The notes under the pieces: model-generated
The model's input: only the letters and a program-made list of their open reading frames with translations
Databases searched by the model: none
What the model was told of the DNA's origin: nothing
Program-made: the position numbers and the translations under genes
From: Candidatus Binatia bacterium
Lineage (GTDB): Bacteria > Desulfobacterota > Binatia > Bin18
DNA length: 59,474 nt
Reading direction: 5' to 3'
Assembly (NCBI GenBank): GCA_022824615.1
Contig: JAJDZM010000225.1
Location: forward strand, 1-59,474
In this document: piece by piece, positions 8,262 to 16,415 of the stretch
Position numbering within the stretch: the stretch's first letter is position 1
Layout of the letters: the number at the start of each line of letters is the position of its first letter

Positions 8262-9072
8262 TCGTTTCTTGTACCGGCCTCGCGGCCCAGGCTCAGGGAA
8301 TGCCTGTTCAACCAACTCAACTATCCAGTCCACATCATGTAGAACGAGATCAATTCCTGCGGCCATCGCCGGCGTCATCCGCACCGACTGGTGTATCCGA
8401 CAAAAATTGTAGTACAGGAAATACAAGCAGATCATCGCCACATGATTCGCGGCCTTCTTGGAGAAGGCATTAGTCTTGCGCGTGAACCGGCGCATACACA
8501 TGCGCATCGTCAGGTTTTGCCGTTCGACATAAGCAGTTGAAATATGGTTGGGGTCAGGATTGCCCGACACCACCAGCGTGTCGCCAAAGCCTAAGTCCTG
8601 GGCATAATCTACGCCCCGTCCAAAGGCGTCGGAAATCGCCTCGGCATAGGCAGCATATCCGTCTGTCGTCAGTTGGCAGGGACCCGCCAGCCTCCCATTC
8701 AGATCGCGCAGAAAGGTGGTGGCGTATGTCAGACTCCGACCGCCCACCAAATAGGCAATGATGAGTTTGCTGTCGGCATCCAGGGCCGTCCATGTCCAGA
8801 TACTCCCGGCGTCGGAGGGAGCGGTTGGCATCTTGGCGACCTGCTTGGCCTTGGCGTACACATAGGACCATATCTCGTCGCACTGTATGCTCGGCCTCAA
8901 CATTGCGGAGATGCACATCATGGTAGGCAGCAGCAACTTTCCCCGCCTGTATGAGGAGGGTCTTTATGGTATTGAACGCCACACCAGTGATACGGTTGGT
9001 CGCCCGCATACTAGCCCCGTCCAATAGGGTCCGCAGCACCTGGACCCGCTTGTCATGAGGAATCCGGTTCAT
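8250..9072 (-). pseudogene. IS1-family transposase, frameshifted
   Basis: The N-terminal part (start ATG 9072, MNRIPHDKRVQVLRTL, helix-turn-helix segment GASMRATNRITGVAFNTIKT) and the C-terminal DDE part (QCDEIWSYVYAKAKQ through YYNFCRIHQSVRMTPA) are in different frames. The junction is near 8885-8900, where AATGTTGAGG would need one base fewer to continue in frame. Known single-ORF relatives read straight through here. Classical IS1 uses a -1 slip at an A-rich heptamer, which is absent, so I read this as a mutation or sequence error. The stop codon lies inside the terminal repeat. Confidence 0.85.
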
Positions 9073-9108
9073 TCGTCGAATCGTCTAACTGATTGTTTTT
9101 ATTGGACT

Positions 9109-9137
9109 ATTATGGATCAAAAGCAGTCAGATGTCAA
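9109..9137 (-). promoter_or_regulatory. Sigma-70-type promoter for the transposase
   Basis: On the minus strand TTGACA (9137-9132), 17-bp spacer, CATAAT (9114-9109), about 37 bp upstream of the transposase ATG. Five of six and six of six matches to consensus make it one of the best promoter-like sites seen in the window. Confidence 0.65.
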
Positions 9138-9188
9138 CCGTTTTCCGGGGAAAGGTTCACTGCGGAGGGGGACCATCGGGCGAGAAAA

Positions 9189-9644
9189 TCAGGCAGCCAA
9201 CTTCCACTCTCCTTCCTTCTCTGCCATCAGCTCGAATGTCATCTCTCGCCTATGAGCCAGCTCATCTTCGAGATCGGCAATATGTTTCAACTGATCTTTG
9301 ATAAAGCTTTCCGAGCGCTCCATATACATAAATCTCAACCATGCCTCTGCTGCTCTTGACATGCTCGCTTTGCCTGTTTCCCATCGGTGAATGGTCTGCT
9401 CGCTGACATCGAGCAGGTGCGCCAGTGTGGATTGAGACATCAGCAACTCTCGACGCAGAAACCGAATCTCTTTTCCATTCAAGTCCTTTTTGTCGAGACA
9501 GAGATGCCTGCCAATGGCCCGATGGAGTGTATCAATGTCCCTGATGGCAATACTCGTTCCCCTCCTAGATTTCTTGCGTACAAATCCATTCACTAAATAC
9601 ACGTCATCGAGCCCGCATTCCACATAATGATATTTCTCATGCAT
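9189..9644 (-). CDS. HTH-type antitoxin / transcriptional regulator
   Basis: A 151-residue protein with an N-terminal antitoxin-type segment (YHYVECGLDDVYLVNGF) followed by an XRE-like helix-turn-helix at about residues 60-105 (RELLMSQSTLAHLLDVSEQTIHRWETGK) and a helical C-terminus. This arrangement is that of antitoxins paired with DUF4258 toxins. The gene lies 24 bp downstream of the DUF4258 gene on the same strand (toxin first). It probably binds the palindrome upstream of the pair. Both genes are inside the inverted-repeat element. Confidence 0.8.
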   Translation of the reverse strand: MHEKYHYVECGLDDVYLVNGFVRKKSRRGTSIAIRDIDTLHRAIGRHLCLDKKDLNGKEIRFLRRELLMSQSTLAHLLDVSEQTIHRWETGKASMSRAAEAWLRFMYMERSESFIKDQLKHIADLEDELAHRREMTFELMAEKEGEWKLAA

Positions 9645-9668
9645 AATCCTCCCTCCGTTGATATACTT

Positions 9669-10001
9669 CTACCAAGTGGTGATGCACTCCACATGGTCCA
9701 GGCAGACCGCCACCAGGACAGTCACGCGCCGCCCAGCAACCTTGCGACGCATCTTTATCCGCCAATCGCCATATTCATCCTGGTTGGCGCGTCCGATGGG
9801 TCTCCCATCACGCAAGACCTCCAAAACCGACCGCATATCGATCTCTCGTTCTAACATGCGCTCCTGAAAATGCGGTTCACCCATACGAACATTCAGACTA
9901 TCTGCCACAGATAACGTCCTCACACGCTCTGCCAGAACGTCTACTGAAGGCTCCTGCTTCTTCCGCCGCCTCTTGTGAATCGACACAACCTCCGCACCCA
10001 T
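9669..10001 (-). CDS. DUF4258 domain protein, probable toxin
   Basis: 110 residues. The C-terminal ~65 residues match the DUF4258 pattern: HFQERMLEREIDMRSVLEVL, a glycine, then beta strands ending VAVCLDHVECITTW. DUF4258 proteins share a RelE-like appearance and are commonly found next to HTH antitoxins; the toxic activity itself is inferred. The N-terminal 40 residues (IHKRRRKKQ) are basic and extra compared with the shortest relatives. Start ATG lies directly after a 9-bp palindrome that overlaps the promoter. Confidence 0.75.
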   Translation of the reverse strand: MGAEVVSIHKRRRKKQEPSVDVLAERVRTLSVADSLNVRMGEPHFQERMLEREIDMRSVLEVLRDGRPIGRANQDEYGDWRIKMRRKVAGRRVTVLVAVCLDHVECITTW

Positions 10002-10003
10002 TA

Positions 10004-10040
10004 CAACCTACCAATATGGTAGGTTGAGTTTCGCTGTCAA
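10004..10040 (-). promoter_or_regulatory. Promoter with overlapping palindromic operator of the toxin-antitoxin pair
   Basis: A perfect 9-bp inverted repeat CAACCTACC / GGTAGGTTG (10004-10012 and 10018-10026, 5-bp spacer) sits 2 bp before the DUF4258 start. On the minus strand TTGACA (10040-10035) is followed at 16 bp by CATATT, which lies within the palindrome, so a bound repressor would block the -10 region. Confidence 0.7.
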
Positions 10041-10240
10041 GGGGAGATTAGAGCGGACAAAACACGCTTGACATCTTCCCTTGTCCTTCTTACTCTGCCA
10101 GTCGTCTTCATCATGTAAGTGACCCGCGTGTTGGGTCGCTTGCTGAATACAACAGAATCTAGTTGTATGGGAGTCATGACCCGTACACTCGAATAGGTGA
10201 AACCTCGCATTTACATTGAGGTGCATCTGGAGCCGAGGCA

Positions 10241-10639
10241 ATGACCGCAGAGGAGCGTGCTGTGCGCTTCCAGGCGGGCGTTAAATGCTGGAAAGGAATG
10301 TCGGAGGAAAATTGTCAGCGACGGATTGAAACAGCGGTACGACATTGGAGGGCAAAAAAGGCATACGAGCGTCGTAAAGCGGAACTGGATAAGCTGGAGC
10401 GTACTGCATCACGATTATCATTTATTGTGGTGTCGCACTCCCCATATCCCGACGTGTGCCAAACTGTTCAGGAGTGCAATGAGAAGGCAGAGGAAATGAT
10501 GGCCGATGTGCGCCAAGCGAAGAAGGAAAACTGGATACAATATCAACGCGCTATTGGGAAAGAGATTCCCAAAGAATCAACTATCGTGGAAGATTACTTT
10601 AGAGCCAAAGGCTGGATTAAAGAAGGAGCAAAGCAATGA
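10241..10639 (+). CDS. Hypothetical protein in the transposon cargo
   Basis: 132 residues, unrecognised. Residues ~8-55 are a charged helical region rich in Arg/Lys and Glu (RHWRAKKAYERRKAELDKLE) that could form a coiled coil or bind nucleic acid; no signal peptide or membrane segment. The ATG follows GGAGCCGAGGCA. A 7-bp hairpin-forming sequence around GGAGTCATGACCC lies ~60 bp upstream. It is divergent from the toxin-antitoxin pair and converges with the 55-residue gene. Codon use is less GC-biased than in the flanking metabolic genes. Confidence 0.5.
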   Translation: MTAEERAVRFQAGVKCWKGMSEENCQRRIETAVRHWRAKKAYERRKAELDKLERTASRLSFIVVSHSPYPDVCQTVQECNEKAEEMMADVRQAKKENWIQYQRAIGKEIPKESTIVEDYFRAKGWIKEGAKQ

Positions 10640-10644
10640 GTGAA

Positions 10645-10812
10645 TCACTTGCGCCCATGACGCTTCCGAGGTCCTTTCGCTGTATGAATCATCACCGTTT
10701 TCCGTGCAGAAGCAGGACTCTCTGACACCTGTCCCGTTGCGATCTTCGCAACCTGTACAGCGGCTGCTGTATCACTGGCTGGGCGTTTCTGACCTTGCGG
10801 CCCTGTTGGCAT
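10645..10812 (-). CDS. Small basic protein of the transposon cargo
   Basis: 55 residues from an ATG at 10812 with a GAGAGGTGC ribosome site. The start MPTGPQGQKRPASD and the core AVQVAKIATGQ match a widespread family of small proteins of unknown function (consensus RPADVIGNAV-x-V-x-x-IATGE) often found near mobile DNA. The C-terminus is strongly basic (GPRKRHGRK). It reads away from the far terminal repeat of the IS-like element. Confidence 0.6.
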   Translation of the reverse strand: MPTGPQGQKRPASDTAAAVQVAKIATGQVSESPASARKTVMIHTAKGPRKRHGRK

Positions 10813-10871
10813 GGTTGCACCTCTCTGGCTTTGAAGTATGCATAGGAGGGAGAGGCAATGCAAGGGTGCAG

Positions 10872-10892
10872 ATTTCAAATTGACGCACTACC
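10872..10892 (-). repeat. Terminal inverted repeat, distal end
   Basis: Exact complement of 8241-8261. It lies 60 bp outside the start of the 55-residue gene and 62 bp before the Uma2 gene, marking the outer end of the element. Confidence 0.85.
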
Positions 10893-10953
10893 CAGGCGGT
10901 CTGGAACAATAACCAGCCTCACTTTTCCGTGGCGAAGGTCATTCCTGGGCTAC

Positions 10954-11685
10954 TTACCGAATAACCTGTAAACGCTTAACAAAGGCCGCGTGCTCAGGCG
11001 TCTCGACTCCTGTCTGGAGTTCGGCTAAGACTTGCTCTACATCCCCAGCCAGCAACGCTTCAACAGCGAGACGCAGGCCGGGGAAAATCCGGCTGTGGAG
11101 CAGGCCGGCGGTATCCGGCGTCAGCGGCCGGTATTCATCGTCTATCAGCATAAACCAGTCGAGTTGTTTCTCGTACACCCGCCAGACCAGATATTCTTGC
11201 ACGCCGTTGCGCCGGTAGGCCCGCAGCTTGTCATGCAGATCGTAGGCCGCGCTGCTGGCCGCAATTTCAACGATCAACTCCGGCGCTCCCTCAACGTAGT
11301 CGTCCTCGCTCAAACGAGAACGACCACCGGCTTGCGGCTCAATACGCAGCAGTGCGTCGGGTTGAGGTTCGTTGTCCAAGTCCAGACGAACCGTGGCATT
11401 ATCAGCTACCCGAACCCCCGAGGTGAAGGCGCAGTAGGTCCCAAGCCAAGTCAGAACGGCGACATGAGGTTCTCCGTGACCGGCAAAATGGACGGGTGAC
11501 GGCATGTAGACGACTCCCTCAATTAATTCGGCCTTTTTGATATCCAACCGAGCAGTATAGCGACGTTCAAACTCACGCCGGGTGAGTCGGTCGCCGTTTT
11601 CTAGCGGAAGTGGGCGCACTCCAGACAGAGGGTCAGATGTGCTTGTGGAAATAGCAGGGTTGCCCTGAACATTATGGACAGTCAT
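10954..11685 (-). CDS. Uma2-family (DUF820) PD-(D/E)XK nuclease-like protein
   Basis: 243 residues with the Uma2 signature: an early acidic KAELIEGVVYMPSP segment, NEPQPDALL, APELIVEIAASS and YDLHDKLRAYRRNGVQEYLVW. These hold the D...E-x-(K/E)-type site of the restriction-endonuclease fold. Cellular role of Uma2 proteins is unsettled; they are abundant in cyanobacteria and other mobile-DNA-rich genomes. It is a single gene beginning at an ATG at 11685, next to the transposon. Confidence 0.88.
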   Translation of the reverse strand: MTVHNVQGNPAISTSTSDPLSGVRPLPLENGDRLTRREFERRYTARLDIKKAELIEGVVYMPSPVHFAGHGEPHVAVLTWLGTYCAFTSGVRVADNATVRLDLDNEPQPDALLRIEPQAGGRSRLSEDDYVEGAPELIVEIAASSAAYDLHDKLRAYRRNGVQEYLVWRVYEKQLDWFMLIDDEYRPLTPDTAGLLHSRIFPGLRLAVEALLAGDVEQVLAELQTGVETPEHAAFVKRLQVIR

Positions 11686-11834
11686 ATGGACATGCCTCCG
11701 AAACGTTCTATTGTCATCCTTGTATCATATCGGATGGACCGGGACGACATCGCTTTTTCGCCAGGAGCCGCCTTGCCGACCGCCTAGGGAAAGCGCTAGG
11801 CTACAGAGATCAACACCATACGGGAGGGCGTAGT

Positions 11835-12017
11835 ATGAAAGTGAACTGGGACGAGGAAGTCTGTACGCATTCGGCAAATTGTGTGAAGAGCCTGCCGCAA
11901 GTCTTCAAGGTCGAAGGCGGAGAATTCGTGATTGACCCCAGCGCGGCGCCAGAGGACGAGGTCCGGGCCGTTGTTGCCAAATGCCCGTCAGGGGCGCTGA
12001 GCGTGCAGGAAGATTAA
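11835..12017 (+). CDS. YjdI-type mono-cluster ferredoxin-like protein
   Basis: 60 residues with a CTHSANC motif and a later KCPSGALS, the pattern of the short ferredoxins of the YjdI / divergent 4Fe-4S mono-cluster family (about 60-75 residues). ATG follows CGGGAGGGCGTAGT. It is 34 bp upstream of the macro-domain gene and may be co-transcribed; electron partner unknown. Confidence 0.85.
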   Translation: MKVNWDEEVCTHSANCVKSLPQVFKVEGGEFVIDPSAAPEDEVRAVVAKCPSGALSVQED

Positions 12018-12051
12018 AGCGGGATAGGGCCGTTTTTCGGCGGCTGCTGGT

Positions 12052-12618
12052 ATGTCACAAACCTCAACGCCGCATATATTTCTCAACGGCCGTGTTTCCG
12101 TCCTGGTGGGTGACATTACCCAACAGCGGGTCGCTGCGGTGGTGAATGCGGCCAACGCAAGTCTGCTGGGTGGTGGGGGTGTGGACGGTGCTATTCATCG
12201 GGCGGGCGGGCCGGATATTCTCGCGGCCTGTCAGGAACTGCGGCGGACCCGTTATCCTGACGGACTGCCCACAGGCGAAGCCGTCCTCACCACAGCCGGC
12301 CGCCTGCCGGCCCGGCATGTGATTCATACGGTCGGGCCGGTCTATGGCGCTGCCGGAGAACAGGCGGAAGGTCTGCTCACTGTCTGTTATCGCAATTCTC
12401 TCTCGCTCGCCGTACAGCATAAGCTGACGACAGTGGCTTTCCCGGCCATCTCCACCGGTGTGTACGGCTATCCGCGTGAGGAGGCTGCGGCCGTTGCCTC
12501 GCGGGCCATTACCGACTTCTTGGCTACCGACTCTCCTATCACAGAAGTCCGTTTGGTGTTCTTCGCCCAGCAAGATGCAGACGTTTTCATCATGCACCAC
12601 ATATTTCCGGCTGCATAA
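12052..12618 (+). CDS. Macro-domain protein, ADP-ribose deacylase/hydrolase type
   Basis: A complete 188-residue single macro domain of the YmdB/MacroD type. The ADP-ribose-binding loops are visible: VGDITQQRVAAVVNAANASLLGGGGVDGAIH and the FPAISTGVYGYPREEAA diphosphate loop. Relatives remove ADP-ribose from proteins or deacetylate O-acetyl-ADP-ribose. The catalytic Asn/Asp-equivalent positions in NAANASLLGGGGVDGAI are intact. Confidence 0.95.
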   Translation: MSQTSTPHIFLNGRVSVLVGDITQQRVAAVVNAANASLLGGGGVDGAIHRAGGPDILAACQELRRTRYPDGLPTGEAVLTTAGRLPARHVIHTVGPVYGAAGEQAEGLLTVCYRNSLSLAVQHKLTTVAFPAISTGVYGYPREEAAAVASRAITDFLATDSPITEVRLVFFAQQDADVFIMHHIFPAA

Positions 12619-12702
12619 GAATCAGCCCACCCCGTTCTCCGCGCCCTCTCCCCTTCTCGTACCGAGTATGGTAGGGCTGGCTGCTCTGAAAGGGAGGGAC
12701 GT

Positions 12703-14049
12703 ATGTCGAGAGGGCAGACTGCTGCGAGCCTCATGCGCTGGTTCTGGGGAATACTTGTCTTGGGTTGCTGGCTGGGGGTGACTCCGGTTTCGGCTGAGGA
12801 CGACGAGCGCCGGACCTGGCGCACGCTGGACGAACTTTCCGCAGAAGAACTCGCCCGTTTCGACTTTTCAACGGACACGCCCCGTCACGCCGATATTCCG
12901 TATATGCCGGCGGAAGCCTATCCTTTCGAGCCACCCTATACGCCCGAAGAGGTTGGCTATCGGATCATGGAGTTCCCGCATATGCCCCGCTGGAACTGCG
13001 TTCAGATTGAAGACACGGGAACACTTACCCCGACCGGCTACCTCTTTGTCCAACAGATTATCGCCCTGGTGCATTATCGCGACCCGGAAGGACTGATGGG
13101 TCAGATTCTGGCCAAGCCAGGGGAAGTCTACTCGCGCTGGCTCACCCAGGATGTCGCTCCCCCGGAAAACTACGGTAATCAGATGCTCTTCAGTACGTTC
13201 CGGACCGATCAACACCTGACCAAAAAAGCGGACCTGTTTGGCTATTCCCTGAGCATGCGCCGGGTGCGTCGTTTTCCCCAGCCGCGGCGACAGGAAAAAT
13301 TTCCAAACGCGCCCATGGCCTATGACGATTTCTTGGGCCGTGACGCCTGGGAGTTCTCCTGGCGTATTGTGGGGACCGATGTGCTCTACAAAACCGCGCG
13401 CTTTCCAAAGACGCGCCAGTCGATCACGCTTCAGAGCGAGGACGGCACTTTTCAGGACGTACCGGCCAGCGCCATAAAACTGATGGGCGATGACTATCCG
13501 TTTTATACCGAAGATAACGGCGTCAAATGCTATCTGGTCGAGGCCATAGCCAAGTCGGATTGGTTGCCCGATTACTATGCGCCCCGGATTCTGTTCTGGG
13601 CGGACCAGCACTATTTCTATCCGTTGCGGACCGAAATCTACAGTAAGAACGGAGAGCCGGTTATGATAGAAGAGCGCGTGGCCAAGCTGATGAACCCACG
13701 CCTCAAGGAGCGCGGCTATCATAACCTGATCACGCTGTGGTGGGACCCGCAGCAGGACTTTTACTCATACGGCATCCACGACGCCATGCAGCTCCGGGAC
13801 TGGTCACAAGCGGATAAGGACGTGTTCTTTAACCCGGACTTCATGCGCCGCACCTGGTTTCCGGCACCGCTCAAGACGCAAGCCGGGATCAGTGTCCCCG
13901 AGGAGTTTTTCCTCCGACCCCAACTCCATCGCGGCAAGTTTCCCGAAGAGCGCAGCCTTGTCCTGCCAACCTACCTCGAAGAGAGAATTCAGGCCCAGGA
14001 GGACGCCGGCTATATTGTCTTTACCGGAGAGACGAACGGAGCGGAGTAG
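12703..14049 (+). CDS. DUF1329-family exported protein
   Basis: 448 residues with a cleavable signal peptide (cleavage near VSA at 31). The middle and end (MRRVRRFPQPRRQ, AYDDFLGRDAWEFSWRIVGTD, then the beta-rich PRILFWADQHYFYPLRTEIYSKNGEP) fit the DUF1329 outer-membrane lipoprotein-sorting-like fold. Such proteins often accompany RND-type exporters or sterol/hydrocarbon catabolic genes in Proteobacteria. No exporter is adjacent here. ATG has an AGGGAGGGACGT leader. A 9-bp hairpin follows the stop codon. Confidence 0.75.
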   Translation: MSRGQTAASLMRWFWGILVLGCWLGVTPVSAEDDERRTWRTLDELSAEELARFDFSTDTPRHADIPYMPAEAYPFEPPYTPEEVGYRIMEFPHMPRWNCVQIEDTGTLTPTGYLFVQQIIALVHYRDPEGLMGQILAKPGEVYSRWLTQDVAPPENYGNQMLFSTFRTDQHLTKKADLFGYSLSMRRVRRFPQPRRQEKFPNAPMAYDDFLGRDAWEFSWRIVGTDVLYKTARFPKTRQSITLQSEDGTFQDVPASAIKLMGDDYPFYTEDNGVKCYLVEAIAKSDWLPDYYAPRILFWADQHYFYPLRTEIYSKNGEPVMIEERVAKLMNPRLKERGYHNLITLWWDPQQDFYSYGIHDAMQLRDWSQADKDVFFNPDFMRRTWFPAPLKTQAGISVPEEFFLRPQLHRGKFPEERSLVLPTYLEERIQAQEDAGYIVFTGETNGAE

Positions 14050-14053
14050 GACC

Positions 14054-14083
14054 GGAAGGACGATCCTCTCGGACCGTCCTTCC
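14054..14083. terminator. Hairpin between convergent genes
   Basis: Perfect 9-bp stem GGAAGGACG / CGTCCTTCC (14054-14062, 14075-14083) with a 12-nt loop, in the gap between the convergent DUF1329 and molybdenum hydroxylase genes. No clear T-run on either strand, so termination is inferred from placement. Confidence 0.45.
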
Positions 14084-14103
14084 TAAAGAAATCCTGTGGC
14101 CTT

Positions 14104-16404
14104 CTACGCTCCACCTGATCCGTTGGTCCCAGGTGAGCCGTTGGTTCCGTTGCCGCGCGTAGCCCAGAAAATCCGCTCGGGATTCATGGGCAGCTCGTAT
14201 AGCCGGGTACCGGTAGCACGGTAGATTGCATTGGCCAGGGCTGCGCCCGGTGGCACGATGGGCACTTCGCCTACGCCGCGCAGACCGTAGGGGCCTTCAG
14301 AGGCCGGGACTTCGGTCAGGACGGTTTCGATCATGGGCAGGTCCAGCGCCACCGGACAGCGATAGTCCAGCAGGCTGGCATTTTTCAGCTCGCCGTTATC
14401 AAAGATATATTCCTCATTCAGAGCCCAGCCGATGCCCTGCACAGCTCCCCCCTGGATCTGACCTTCAACCTGGGTTGGATTGATGGCCTTGCCCACATCC
14501 TGGAAGCAGGTATAGCGCAGGATGGTCACCTTGCCCGTCTCTGGGTCGATCTCAACATCCGCGACATGGGCGGCATAGGCGTGGGCCGGCTGCATCCGGG
14601 TGGTGCTGCCCTTGCCGATGATCGGGCCGCTGCCCCAGGCCACACTCTCGCGGGCCAGTTCGGACAGGCTGACTTCGTTCCGGGTATCATTCTTGGCCCG
14701 GAACCGTTTAGCCTGATACTCGACCTCATCGACCGACACCTTGAGCTTTTCCGCGGCCCGCTCTTTGAGTTGGGTCAATACATCCTGACTGGCCTGGTGG
14801 GCGGCGGCACTCATTGTGTAGGTAATTCGACTGCCGCCGCTCAGGTCGGCAAACGGCGCGCTGTCGGTATCACCCACTGTGATAGTGATATCTTGGGGAT
14901 CAAGCTGGAGTTCATCGGCCACCATCTGGGAAATCGTGGTACGGGTGCCGGTCAGGTCCACGGTCCCTACAAAAATCGAGGCGGTGGCGTCCGGGTTGAT
15001 CTTGACCTCAGCACTCGATGTGAAAGAGCCGCCGATCCAGTAACCCAGGGCCAGACCCCGGCCGCGGTGGGGGCCCTCCAGCGGCGTGGTCCAGCACGGA
15101 TGCGTCTCGATCTGTTTCAGCATCTCGGTCAGGCCGATACGGTTGAGCGGCATACCCAGGGGCAACGTATCGCCTTCTTCGGCGGCGTTTTTCTGACGGA
15201 ACGTCAGCGGGTCGACGCCGATCTCGTCCGCCAGGGCATCCATCAGCGCTTCAACTGCAAAGGCCGCTGGTGTGCCGCCAGGGGCGCGGTAGGCTTGAAC
15301 ACGGGGCTTGTTGGTCAGTACGTCAAACCCTTCGGCAACCATATTATCCAATTTATACGGGGCGAGACCAACCAGCAGGCCGCGGGCGACCGGTGAGCCG
15401 GGAAAGGCACCGGCATCGTAGCGCATGGTCGTCGTCAGCGCGGTAATCTTCCCGTCCTTGGTCGCGCCGGCCTTCACGGTGATGACCGCGGGTGCCCCTG
15501 GGCCGGTTGCGCGCAGCACTTCTTCCCGGGAGACCACGAGTTTGACCGGCCGGCTGGTCTTTTGGGCCAGTACAATAGCGGTGGGTTCAAACAGCGCCAG
15601 GGCTTTGCCGCCAAATCCGCCTCCGATCTCCATGGGTACGACCTTGAGTTGGCTGGCGGGGAGACCGAGCAGGGTCACGAGCTGGGTGCGGACGGTGAAA
15701 TGTCCCTGGGCCGAGGTCCACAAGGTGACCCGGCCGTTGGGCTCGACCCGCGCGGCGCAGGCCTGGGGTTCCAGATAGCCCTGGTGGACCATCTGGGTCG
15801 TATACGTTTTCTCAACAACCGCGTCGGCCACGGTGAACCCGGCCTCAACATCGCCCCGGGTATAGACCATATGGGTGGAAACATTACTCGGCTGGTCGGA
15901 CCTTTCCTGGGTTGCCTCTTCGAGTGTGTGCAGGTCTTCGTGCACGAGCGGGGCGTCAGGCTGCATGGCCTGGAGGACGTCTTCCACGACCGGCAGGGGT
16001 TCGTAGTCAACGTCAACCAGTCCGGCCGCTTCCTCGGCAATAAACGGGTCGGTGGCGGCCACCGCGGCCACGACCTGACCGTGATAGCGAACCTTGTCCG
16101 AGGCCATGACGATCTCGCGGATGGCGCTCATATCGATACTGACTTCTCCCACCAGGGGGGCGGTGGCGCCTTTTGGCAGAGAGGGCAGATCGTGCGCGGT
16201 AATGACGGCTTTCACGCCGGGCAGCGCTTTGGCCCGGCTGGTATCAATATGTTTGATGCGAGCGTGGGCATGCGGGCTACGGACGAGCTTCGCCCACAGC
16301 ATGCCGGGCAGGTCGAGGTCGGCCCCATAGGTCGCCTTGCCCGTGACCCGCTCCGGGGCGTCAACCTTGGCCAAAGACGTTCCAATCACACTATACTCAG
16401 CCAT
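14104..16404 (-). CDS. Molybdenum hydroxylase large subunit (xanthine dehydrogenase/CO dehydrogenase family)
   Basis: 766 residues with the domain order of the family: N-terminal a/b hammerhead domain (DAPERVTGKATYGADLDLPGMLWAK), then the molybdopterin-binding domains with EIGGGFGGKALALFEP, RAPGGTPAAFAVE, and the C-terminal Glu motif GLRGVGEVPIVPPGAALANAI. It lacks the AYXCSFR signature of true aerobic CO dehydrogenase, so an aldehyde or N-heterocycle substrate is more likely. The last ~15 residues are a Gly/Asn/Ser-rich tail. It is the last gene of a medium-small-large operon. Confidence 0.93.
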   Translation of the reverse strand: MAEYSVIGTSLAKVDAPERVTGKATYGADLDLPGMLWAKLVRSPHAHARIKHIDTSRAKALPGVKAVITAHDLPSLPKGATAPLVGEVSIDMSAIREIVMASDKVRYHGQVVAAVAATDPFIAEEAAGLVDVDYEPLPVVEDVLQAMQPDAPLVHEDLHTLEEATQERSDQPSNVSTHMVYTRGDVEAGFTVADAVVEKTYTTQMVHQGYLEPQACAARVEPNGRVTLWTSAQGHFTVRTQLVTLLGLPASQLKVVPMEIGGGFGGKALALFEPTAIVLAQKTSRPVKLVVSREEVLRATGPGAPAVITVKAGATKDGKITALTTTMRYDAGAFPGSPVARGLLVGLAPYKLDNMVAEGFDVLTNKPRVQAYRAPGGTPAAFAVEALMDALADEIGVDPLTFRQKNAAEEGDTLPLGMPLNRIGLTEMLKQIETHPCWTTPLEGPHRGRGLALGYWIGGSFTSSAEVKINPDATASIFVGTVDLTGTRTTISQMVADELQLDPQDITITVGDTDSAPFADLSGGSRITYTMSAAAHQASQDVLTQLKERAAEKLKVSVDEVEYQAKRFRAKNDTRNEVSLSELARESVAWGSGPIIGKGSTTRMQPAHAYAAHVADVEIDPETGKVTILRYTCFQDVGKAINPTQVEGQIQGGAVQGIGWALNEEYIFDNGELKNASLLDYRCPVALDLPMIETVLTEVPASEGPYGLRGVGEVPIVPPGAALANAIYRATGTRLYELPMNPERIFWATRGNGTNGSPGTNGSGGA

Positions 16405-16415
16405 GCTGTCCCTCC

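Larger units (their letters stand above)
8241..10892. mobile_element. IS1-family element with passenger genes, bounded by 21-bp inverted repeats
   Basis: The segment is bounded by a perfect 21-bp inverted repeat (8241-8261 and 10872-10892). The left repeat contains the stop codon of the transposase, as is usual at the right end of IS1-family elements. Normally the other end lies shortly upstream of the transposase start; here it is about 1.8 kb away, and the extra DNA holds a toxin-antitoxin pair, a 132-residue gene and a 55-residue gene. The 8 bases outside each end are similar (CGGTCGGT and CAGGCGGT, 6 of 8), possibly a decayed target duplication. The frameshifted transposase suggests it cannot move alone. 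Confidence 0.65.

Noticed and set aside
10008..10241. A 77-codon minus-strand frame between the toxin promoter and the 132-residue gene
   Set aside because: It overlaps the operator and promoter region, has no ribosome site and no recognisable features.
10872..10892. The far 21-bp repeat as the end of a second, truncated IS copy
   Set aside because: Sequence just inside this repeat does not match the transposase C-terminal coding sequence inside the other end, so it fits the opposite terminus of one element.
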